Source: an uncultured Clostridia bacterium | Lineage (GTDB): Bacteria; Bacillota; Clostridia; Saccharofermentanales; DTU023 | Direction of reading: 5' to 3' | NCBI GenBank assembly: GCA_946220865.1 | Contig: CAMJYM010000019.1 | Span: 1-30,186 of the forward strand | DNA length: 30,186 nt | In this document: positions 1-6,122 of the stretch, in pieces | How the letters are laid out: every line of letters begins with the position of its first letter | How positions within the stretch are numbered: the first letter of the stretch is position 1 | Translations under genes and position numbers: made by a program | The notes under the pieces: model-generated | The model's input: the letters and a program-made list of their open reading frames with translations, nothing else | What the model was told of the DNA's origin: nothing | The model's database searches: none

Positions 1-394
1 AGAGCCGGTTTACAATTTAAAAATTTTGTTGAATATTGACAAAGTATTAAAGAAGAAGCATTATTTTATTAGCAAAAGCATGAAGAGTACGAGCAGCAGC
101 GCCAGCCTGCATAAAAAGCTGAAAAGTCCTGTATTTAAGAACTTTCAGGCGTTATGTAAGCAGGGCAGCTTGTTAACGGCTTCTTATGGGATTTTGCAAA
201 TCAGGGTGAGCTGTCTCAGCTATTGCAGAAAAGTTTACAAAAGGCCGACGATCAGAAAAACCAAAAAAAGGATGAAGGTTAAAATAAACTGAAGCAGAAG
301 AGATTGCGATCATTCACCATAATTATGATTATAAAAGCAATATTTATTAAATGAAAACAAATGAAAATAAAAAATACGAAGGATGGTCAGAATC
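1..394. other. AT-rich leader region without a convincing gene
   Basis: No credible complete gene is seen here. The stretch is clearly richer in A+T than the coding DNA that follows. A TTG-started frame at 26-292 gives a basic, low-complexity peptide that resembles no family I know. Frame 1 shows short protein-like stretches broken by stops at 37, 70, 112, 133 and 157, then an open tail at 160-282. That may be the decayed end of a gene lying to the left, or chance. The last ~110 bases probably hold the promoter of the PLP-enzyme gene, but no -35/-10 pair there has good spacing. Confidence 0.4.
160..282 (+). pseudogene. Possible decayed gene remnant (C-terminal tail)
   Basis: Frame 1 from 160 to the TAA at 280-282 encodes about 40 residues with a normal-looking composition: a hydrophobic segment (GQLVNGFLWDFANQG) and then a Gln/Lys-rich hydrophilic end. 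The same frame upstream is interrupted by stop codons at 157, 133, 112, 70 and 37, with short plausible stretches between them. There is no start codon and no ribosome binding site for the tail. It could be the remains of a small protein gene or a chance open frame. I do not recognise a family. Confidence 0.2.
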
Positions 395-1657
395 ATGACA
401 CAAGTTGCGCAAAAGATTAAAGGTTATCGCTGCACGCTCTGCGGCAAAGAGTTTGCTTATGAAGGCAAAGACAGGCTGACCTGTCCGGACTGCGGTGAAA
501 AGGGCATTCTGGATATTGTTTTTGATTATGCCAGTATTAAAAAGAGGTTGACCCGCGAAAAGCTGAGTGCCAATCCGGATTTTACCATGTGGCGCTATCA
601 CGAACTCCTGCCTGTTGATAGTGAAGATTTTCATGACTTCCTCAGGGACGGCGGTTCGCCTCTTTACCGCTGTGAGCGTCTGGGGGCTCTGTGGGGAAGC
701 GCTGCGCTCTACGTGAAGGATGATGGCATTAACCCAACGGCCTCACTGAAAGATCGTGCCAGCGGAGTGGCGGTAGCCCGTGCCCGGGAGCTCGGCTATC
801 ACACGATTGCCTGCTCATCTACCGGCAATGCAGCTTCTTCTATGGCGGGCAATGCGGCACGTCTGGGCCTGCGCGCTGTGATTTTTGTCCCGGAACGCGC
901 CCCCCAGGGAAAACTTTCACAAATGCTCTGTTTTGGCGCAAAGGTCATTTCTGTGAGAGGCGATTATAAAGCGACCTTTGATCTCTCCAGGGCGGCCATT
1001 GACCGCTATGGCTGGTATAACCGCAATGCGGGGATCAATCCTCTGATGATAGAAGGCAAGAAAACGGTTGCGCTGGAAATTGCCGAGCAGTTCCATTTTA
1101 AGGCTCCGGACTGGGTTGCCTGCTCGGTTGGCGATGGCTGCACCATCGGCGGTGTTTACAATGGTTTCCGGGATCTGGTCGAACTTGGCCTGCTGGATCG
1201 CGTGCCCAGGATTCTGGGGGTTCAGTCCACGGGCTGCTGCCCCTTTGTGGATGCTGCTGAGGCTGGCCGCGGCCTTATCCCTGCAGCTGAAAATACCCTT
1301 GCTGACTCTATCTCCGTAGGGGTGCCGCGCAATCCTGTCAAGGCCCTCAGAGCTGTGCGCGAGTCCGGCGGCGCCTGGCTGGCTGTCCCCGACGAAGCGA
1401 TTCTTAAGGCCATTAAGACCCTGGCCTCGAAGGAAGGTCTCTTTGCTGAACCTGCAGCGGCTGCGGCGGCGGCAGGAGCGGAAAAAGCGTTGGGTGAAGG
1501 CCTGATTCACGCTCACGAGTCGCTTGTCATTATCAATTCCGGCAGTGGCCTGAAAGATAGTAAAAATGCTTTAAGAGCGGGTGGACAGCCTTTGAGTGCA
1601 GATCCGGATCCGGAAAAACTTGACGACCTGAATTTAGGTCAGGCAGGGGAGAAATAA
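395..1657 (+). CDS. Threonine-synthase-like PLP-dependent enzyme
   Basis: A fold-type II PLP enzyme of about 420 residues. A zinc-ribbon-like N-terminus carries two CxxC pairs (C13/C16 and C30/C33). The Schiff-base lysine is K119 in a NPTASLKDR context, followed by the STGNAA phosphate-binding loop and a C-terminal SGSGLKD motif typical of threonine synthases. The ATG at 395 is preferred over the ATG at 383 because GAAGGATGG sits about 8 bases before it, whereas the SD would abut 383. Its stop overlaps the start of the PucR regulator (TAATG), so the two are translationally coupled. Family knowledge: such enzymes catalyse beta/gamma eliminations or replacements on amino acids. Context suggests it may fill the role of YgeX (2,3-diaminopropionate ammonia-lyase), absent from this window. 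It could instead simply be biosynthetic ThrC. The fold is clear; the substrate is not. Confidence 0.85.
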   Translation: MTQVAQKIKGYRCTLCGKEFAYEGKDRLTCPDCGEKGILDIVFDYASIKKRLTREKLSANPDFTMWRYHELLPVDSEDFHDFLRDGGSPLYRCERLGALWGSAALYVKDDGINPTASLKDRASGVAVARARELGYHTIACSSTGNAASSMAGNAARLGLRAVIFVPERAPQGKLSQMLCFGAKVISVRGDYKATFDLSRAAIDRYGWYNRNAGINPLMIEGKKTVALEIAEQFHFKAPDWVACSVGDGCTIGGVYNGFRDLVELGLLDRVPRILGVQSTGCCPFVDAAEAGRGLIPAAENTLADSISVGVPRNPVKALRAVRESGGAWLAVPDEAILKAIKTLASKEGLFAEPAAAAAAAGAEKALGEGLIHAHESLVIINSGSGLKDSKNALRAGGQPLSADPDPEKLDDLNLGQAGEK

Positions 1658-3363
1658 TGGTGGCAGCGGAAGGTGCAGCTTTGAAAGATCGTCTGAGCGA
1701 GCTTGAAACGAAAGTTGGCGGAATCAGTGTCGCCGAGTTCGTGGAAAACAGCTCGTTCAAGATCTCGCTGATGGCTGGTAAAAATGGGCTTGATCGTGTC
1801 ATCAGCCGTGCCAATGTCTATGCTGATGACGACATCCTTGACTGGGTCAGCCCGGGCGAATTTCTGATCATGACCGAGCTGAATGCCAGAGGCTGGAAGC
1901 GCAGGGAATGGGAGGCTTTTGCCAGTCGGGGAAACGAGCTTGGCCTCAGTGCCATAGGCCTGAAATATAATGCGGAAAATCCGAAGATACCGCTTTATCT
2001 CAGACAGATCATGGATCGGCTCAACTTTCCTCTTTTTATTATCCCGGCAGAAGTTCCTGTCGCTGACGTTGCGGCTGAAATTTTCCGCCAGATTTTTGCT
2101 CGTCAGCGGGAGATTCTGCAGCGGCACAAACAACTTAACTGTGCCTTACAAAACTGCAACCTGGAAAGAAGAGGCGTGAGCGGGCTTCTGGATATCATGG
2201 AAGAGAGCCTCAAACTCCCTCTGGCTTTTCTTGCCACGGATTATCGTGAACCTGAGTTGCGCAGCGGCGAACAGAAGGTGGATGAAAACCTGCTGCTTCA
2301 GGATGCCCTTTCAGAACTGGCTGAGCATGGAAGTCCGACATTGCCCAGGAGTGCTGAAGTCAGGATCGGAAACAGCCGGGCCTGGAGGCTTTCGGTGCCG
2401 GTGCTCATCCAGAATCAAAGCTACGGCACGCTTTTCTGCTGGAGCTTCTGGAACCGGCAGGATATGCTTGTTCTCTCGGTCATGGAGGCTGTCGCCTCTA
2501 ATCTGGCTCTGGCCATGATTCAGGAATATGCCGTGCGTGAAGTGGAAATCAAGCACAGCTCGGAGATTATCGAAGAGCTCTTGAGTGATGACCGGCCCAG
2601 CACGGCAATGGACCGGGCGGCCGTGCTCAAACTCAGGCCAAATGATGACTTCTGTGTGATCCTGCTGAAACTCGAGCAGGTCGGCGAGACCCCTGAAAGC
2701 TTCGACTTTTACCGCTATATCACGACGGCGATTCCCTGGATTAAAGATGTCATGGAAGCCCACCATCTGCACGGACTTCTCGGCCAGCGTCAAGGTTACA
2801 TGGAGGTGATCCTCTCCCGCCATGGTGAAAAAGATGATGTGATTCTGGAAAAACGGCTTATAAGCTTTGTGCAGGAACTCATTCTCTCGCTCTCTGCCCG
2901 TCTGCCCAGCAGCAAGCTCAAATTGCGTTCCGGCGTGGGGCGCTTTCACCGTGGCCTTGAGAACCTACGGAAAAGCTATGCAGAAGCGGAAAGTTCTGTG
3001 CAAATCGGCCCCAGGCTGATGGATGATGACATTATTGTTTTCGATCAGCTGGGTATTTTCAAAATCCTTATTCAGAAAAACATCTACGAGGAAATAGAGC
3101 GCTTTTATCACGAAACCCTGGATCCTTTGCTCCAGTATGATGCGAAGAAGGGGACTGAGCTGATACGCACCCTTGACGCTTATTTTGAAAACAACAGCAA
3201 TATCAACCGAACGTCGGAAGTTCTTTTCACACACTATAATACGGTGCTTTACCGTATGGAGCGCATACGCGAAATTACCGGCATGGATTTGAACAATCCC
3301 AATGACCGGCTCAATCTTGAACTGGCTTTGAAGGTACGAAAGATTTATGCGGATGCCGATTGA
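1657..3363 (+). CDS. PucR-family transcriptional regulator of the purine cluster
   Basis: A 568-residue regulator. Residues ~20-145 match the PucR-like ligand-binding domain (SVAEFVENS start, the ILDWVSPGEFLIMT segment, conserved GLKY). A GAF/CdaR-like central region spans ~170-430, and the last ~60 residues are the PucR C-terminal helix-turn-helix (NNSNINRTSEVLFTHYNTVLYRMERI). The ATG start shares a base with the stop of the preceding PLP-enzyme gene; AGGGGAG lies 7 bases upstream. PucR-type proteins control purine catabolism in Bacillus and many other bacteria, and this one lies directly before ygeW across a 205-base regulatory gap. Inference: it senses a purine or a breakdown intermediate and controls the downstream genes. 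Effector and operator cannot be read from the sequence. Confidence 0.88.
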   Translation: MVAAEGAALKDRLSELETKVGGISVAEFVENSSFKISLMAGKNGLDRVISRANVYADDDILDWVSPGEFLIMTELNARGWKRREWEAFASRGNELGLSAIGLKYNAENPKIPLYLRQIMDRLNFPLFIIPAEVPVADVAAEIFRQIFARQREILQRHKQLNCALQNCNLERRGVSGLLDIMEESLKLPLAFLATDYREPELRSGEQKVDENLLLQDALSELAEHGSPTLPRSAEVRIGNSRAWRLSVPVLIQNQSYGTLFCWSFWNRQDMLVLSVMEAVASNLALAMIQEYAVREVEIKHSSEIIEELLSDDRPSTAMDRAAVLKLRPNDDFCVILLKLEQVGETPESFDFYRYITTAIPWIKDVMEAHHLHGLLGQRQGYMEVILSRHGEKDDVILEKRLISFVQELILSLSARLPSSKLKLRSGVGRFHRGLENLRKSYAEAESSVQIGPRLMDDDIIVFDQLGIFKILIQKNIYEEIERFYHETLDPLLQYDAKKGTELIRTLDAYFENNSNINRTSEVLFTHYNTVLYRMERIREITGMDLNNPNDRLNLELALKVRKIYADAD

Positions 3364-3404
3364 TCCAGCCGCTTTTGCATGATTTTACGGAGTTCTTTTA
3401 TTTA

Positions 3405-3420
3405 TTGTGATATTTCACAA
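3405..3420. promoter_or_regulatory. Perfect 16-bp palindrome, candidate operator
   Basis: TTGTGATATTTCACAA is an exact inverted repeat: two 6-base arms around TATT. It sits 42 bases after the PucR-regulator stop and ~150 bases before ygeW. The arms resemble Crp and Rex half-sites, but the spacing is 2 bases shorter than canonical Crp (TGTGA-N6-TCACA) or Rex (TTGTGA-N6-TCACAA) sites. If the promoter proposed at 3439-3468 is real, the palindrome is centred near -62, a usual activator position. Candidate binders encoded in this window are the PucR regulator and the Crp/Fnr protein. Confidence 0.5.
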
Positions 3421-3438
3421 GGAATTGTCCTCTTAGCT

Positions 3439-3468
3439 TTGATAAACTCATGAAGTAACAGATTTTAT
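3439..3468 (+). promoter_or_regulatory. Possible promoter of the ygeW operon
   Basis: TTGATA at 3439-3444 (5 of 6 to the -35 consensus) and TTTTAT at 3463-3468 (4 of 6 to the -10 consensus) are separated by 18 bases. The -10 overlaps the left arm of the hairpin at 3467-3487, so promoter and hairpin may not both be functional as drawn. A sigma-70-type promoter somewhere in this gap is likely; this exact pair is a weak call. Confidence 0.3.
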
Positions 3469-3545
3469 CCTTTTTGCATTAAAGGATTGAGAAAAAATCG
3501 CGGAAATTTGAATCCGCTGGGATGGGGCAGAAAGCTCTGTCTCAT
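3467..3545 (+). other. Three consecutive hairpins in the ygeW leader
   Basis: Hairpin A at 3467-3487 pairs ATCCTTT with AAAGGAT (7 bp, 7-base loop). Hairpin B at 3500-3517 pairs GCGGA with TCCGC (8-base loop). Hairpin C at 3522-3545 pairs ATGGGGCAGA with TCTGTCTCAT (10 bp including two G-T pairs, AAGC loop). GGATT at 3484-3488 can also pair with AATCC at 3511-3515, which would compete with A and B. No T-run follows, so this is not a simple terminator. The ygeW Shine-Dalgarno (3557-3561) starts 12 bases after hairpin C. Confidence 0.4.
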
Positions 3546-3568
3546 GAAGCCTGTATGGAGGTATTTTT

Positions 3569-4759
3569 ATGGATTTCAAGGAGATTTGCCGGCGGCTCAG
3601 CCAATTGCCAACCGAAGGCCTATATCAGAATGATTTTTTCCTGACCTGGGACAAGAGTCTGGAAGAACTTGAGGCCATCGACCAGGTGGCGGATGCTTTG
3701 CGTGCTTTAAGAGTAGCAAATAAGAGTTGCCGTATCTTCGACTCCGGTCTGGGTATTTCTCTCTTCCGCGACAATTCGACGAGAACACGTTTCTCCTATG
3801 CCTCCGCCTGCAATCTGCTGGGCCTGGAAGTTCAGGATCTGGACGAGAAGAAATCTCAGCTCTCTCACGGCGAAACGGTTCGTGAAACAGCCAACATGAT
3901 TTCTTTTATGGCGGATGTCATTGGAATCCGCGACGATATGTATATTGGCAAAGGCCACACTTACCAGAAAAACGTCGCGGCCTATGTAAAGGAAGGCTAT
4001 GAAGATGGCATTCTGGAACAGCGCCCCACGCTGGTCAACCTTCAGTGCGACATTGACCACCCGACGCAGATCATGGCAGATACGCTGCATGTTATGCACA
4101 CTTTTGGCGGAGCGGAAGCTCTCAAAGGCAAAAAAATTGCTATGACCTGGGCCTATTCCCCCTCCTACGGCAAGCCTCTCTCTGTGCCCCAGGGCGCGGT
4201 GGGACTGCTGACCCGTTATGGCGCGGATGTCCGCCTGGCTTATCCGGAAGGCTACGACATCATGAGCGATGTGCTGGAACTGGGCAAAAAACAGGCTAAA
4301 GCCTCCGGTGGCAGTCTTACGGTCACGCATTCGATGGAAGAAGCTTTTGCTGATGCCGATGTGGTCTATCCCAAGAGCTGGGCTCCCTACGCGGCGATGG
4401 AAGAGCGCACTGAACTTTATGCCCAGGGCGATCAGAAGGGCATTGATGAACTGGAACAGCGCCTGCTGGCCAATAATGCCAAATTTAAAAACTGGACCTG
4501 CTCCGAAGAGATGATGAAAAAGACCAAAGACGGCAAGGCTCTCTATCTGCACTGCCTGCCCGCTGACATCAGCGGCGTGAGCTGTGCCGAGGGCGAGGTC
4601 GATGCTTCCGTCTTTGACCGTTACCGTGTCCCCCTGTATAAACAGGCCAGCTTCAAGCCCTACATTATTGCGGCCATGATTTTCCTGCAGAAGGTGAAGG
4701 ATCCCGCAGCTAAACTTGAAGAGCTGTGGCAGCGTGACCTCCCGCGTTGGAGTAAATAA
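3569..4759 (+). CDS. ygeW: YgeW-type carbamoyltransferase (knotted transcarbamylase family)
   Basis: 396 residues, the same length class as E. coli YgeW. All transcarbamylase signatures are present: STRTR carbamoyl-phosphate-binding motif (70-74), HPTQ (164-167) and HCLP (328-331). It is longer than a typical ornithine or aspartate carbamoyltransferase, as expected for the YgeW/UTC group with its extra loops. The start has an ideal GGAGG 7 bases upstream. Family members transfer carbamoyl groups between carbamoyl phosphate and an amino group. In a catabolic cluster the reverse direction (phosphorolysis of a ureido compound to carbamoyl phosphate, allowing ATP formation) is the sensible inference. 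It is followed at a 56-base gap by ygeY, so it probably opens the operon. The carbamoylated substrate is not shown by the sequence. Confidence 0.93.
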   Translation: MDFKEICRRLSQLPTEGLYQNDFFLTWDKSLEELEAIDQVADALRALRVANKSCRIFDSGLGISLFRDNSTRTRFSYASACNLLGLEVQDLDEKKSQLSHGETVRETANMISFMADVIGIRDDMYIGKGHTYQKNVAAYVKEGYEDGILEQRPTLVNLQCDIDHPTQIMADTLHVMHTFGGAEALKGKKIAMTWAYSPSYGKPLSVPQGAVGLLTRYGADVRLAYPEGYDIMSDVLELGKKQAKASGGSLTVTHSMEEAFADADVVYPKSWAPYAAMEERTELYAQGDQKGIDELEQRLLANNAKFKNWTCSEEMMKKTKDGKALYLHCLPADISGVSCAEGEVDASVFDRYRVPLYKQASFKPYIIAAMIFLQKVKDPAAKLEELWQRDLPRWSK

Positions 4760-4769
4760 TTTGTTGGTG

Positions 4770-4796
4770 TCAATCATTTAGTTTCAATCATTTAGT
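4770..4796 (+). repeat. Tandem 13-base direct repeat in the ygeW-ygeY gap
   Basis: TCAATCATTTAGT occurs twice, at 4770-4782 and 4784-4796, with a period of 14. It fills most of the short gap between ygeW and ygeY and ends ~20 bases before the chosen ygeY start. It may be a recent slip duplication or a regulatory site pair. Confidence 0.75.
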
Positions 4797-4815
4797 GATG
4801 AAAGGGGTATCCATT

Positions 4816-6072
4816 ATGGAGATCAAGGCTGAAAAAGTTAAAGCATTGGCTGAGCAGTATAAACCCGATATGACCCGCTTCCTGCGTGATCTGATCAAGA
4901 ATTACGGCGAAAGCACGGGCGAGAAAAACCGCGTTTACCGCATCAAAGAAGAGATGGAAAAGCTGGGCTTTGACGAAGTCAAAATTGATGGACTCGGCAA
5001 TATCATGGGCTTTATGGGTCACGGCGATCAACTCATTGCCTTCGACGCTCACATTGATACCGTGGGTATCGGCGAACTCAGCAACTGGAAATTTGATCCC
5101 GTGGAAGGCTATGAAAATGACTGCGAAATCGGTGGCCGCGGCGGCTCCGACCAGCTTGGCGGCATTGTCAGCGCCGTGTATGGCGTAAAGATGATGAAAG
5201 ATCTGGGCCTTATTGCCGATGATCAGAAGATCATGGTTTCCGGGACCGTTCAGGAAGAAGACTGTGACGGACTCTGCTGGCTCTATATTATCGAAAAAGA
5301 TGGGATTAAACCCGAATTTGTCGTCTCCACAGAACCGACGGATGGCGGCATTTACCGTGGCCATCGCGGCCGCATGGAAATTCGTGTCGATGTCTTTGGC
5401 ATCTCCTGCCATGGTTCGGCACCTGAACGCGGAGACAACGCCATTTATAAAATGGCCGAAATTCTGCAGGACATCCAGAAGCTGAGTCACAATTTAAAAG
5501 ATGACCCCTTCCTCGGTAAAGGCACTGTGACCACCTCTCAGATTTTCTCCGGCACGCCTTCACGCTGCGCTGTGGCGGACCATTGCTGGATTTCTCTTGA
5601 TCGCCGTCTGACCTGGGGTGAAACCTGGCAGTCCGCGATTAAGGAAATTGAAGAGCTGCCGTCCGTGAAAAAGTATGGCGCCAAAGTGAGTATGTATACC
5701 TATGAACGTCCTTCCTGGACCAGCGAGGTTTATACGCAGGATTGTTATTTCCCAACCTGGGTGATTCCGGAAGATGCGCCTCAGACCCGCGCCATGTTGA
5801 AAGGTCACAAAATGCTCTTTGGAGATAAGCGTATGTCGCCGGCTTCGCAGAAGAAATTCCGTGACACGCGGCCACTGCTCGACAAGTGGACTTTCTCTAC
5901 AAATGGTGTGGCCATCATGGGACGCCATCAGATTCCCTGCATCGGCTATGGTCCTGGATCGGAAGCTCAGGCCCATGCCCCAAACGAAATTACCTGGAAA
6001 GAAGACCTGGTCCATGCCGCAGCTCTTTACTGCGTCCTGCCCGCTCTCTATAAGGAAGCCTTAAAGGCCTAG
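4816..6072 (+). CDS. ygeY: YgeY-family M20 metallohydrolase
   Basis: 418 residues, M20/ArgE/DapE peptidase family and very close in pattern to E. coli YgeY (labelled in databases as a selenium-metabolism hydrolase). Expected dinuclear-metal residues are visible: H79 and D81 in DAHIDTVG, D112 in GGRGGSDQ, E147/E148 in TVQEEDCDGL, E173 in STEPTD, and a late HAPNE histidine. I start at the ATG at 4816 because AGGGG lies 8 bases upstream; the GTG at 4795 and ATG at 4798 fall in the tandem repeat and lack an SD. Relative to E. coli there is a ~14-residue insertion before the DKWTFSTNG segment. In the cluster it should cleave an amide or carbamoyl bond of an opened purine intermediate. The family call is firm; the substrate is inferred. 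Confidence 0.93.
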   Translation: MEIKAEKVKALAEQYKPDMTRFLRDLIKNYGESTGEKNRVYRIKEEMEKLGFDEVKIDGLGNIMGFMGHGDQLIAFDAHIDTVGIGELSNWKFDPVEGYENDCEIGGRGGSDQLGGIVSAVYGVKMMKDLGLIADDQKIMVSGTVQEEDCDGLCWLYIIEKDGIKPEFVVSTEPTDGGIYRGHRGRMEIRVDVFGISCHGSAPERGDNAIYKMAEILQDIQKLSHNLKDDPFLGKGTVTTSQIFSGTPSRCAVADHCWISLDRRLTWGETWQSAIKEIEELPSVKKYGAKVSMYTYERPSWTSEVYTQDCYFPTWVIPEDAPQTRAMLKGHKMLFGDKRMSPASQKKFRDTRPLLDKWTFSTNGVAIMGRHQIPCIGYGPGSEAQAHAPNEITWKEDLVHAAALYCVLPALYKEALKA

Positions 6073-6122
6073 GATAGATCAGCGAATCAGCCTTCGGGCA
6101 CTGCCGACGAAAGGAGCCGATT

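Noticed and set aside
26..292. 88-codon TTG-started frame
   Set aside because: No ribosome binding site, very basic low-complexity product, no family resemblance, and another frame in the same DNA looks more protein-like.
3405..3420. Calling the palindrome a Rex or Crp site outright
   Set aside because: The arms fit, but the spacer is 4 bases where both regulators usually need 6, so the binding protein is left open.
3467..3568. Known purine, guanine or xanthine riboswitch before ygeW
   Set aside because: Hairpins exist, but I could not match the conserved loops or junctions of any known purine-class riboswitch.
3707..4777. 356-codon open frame on the - strand opposite ygeW
   Set aside because: It lies fully antisense to a clear YgeW gene; long antisense frames are a by-product of codon bias in this moderately GC-rich DNA. 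No motif seen.
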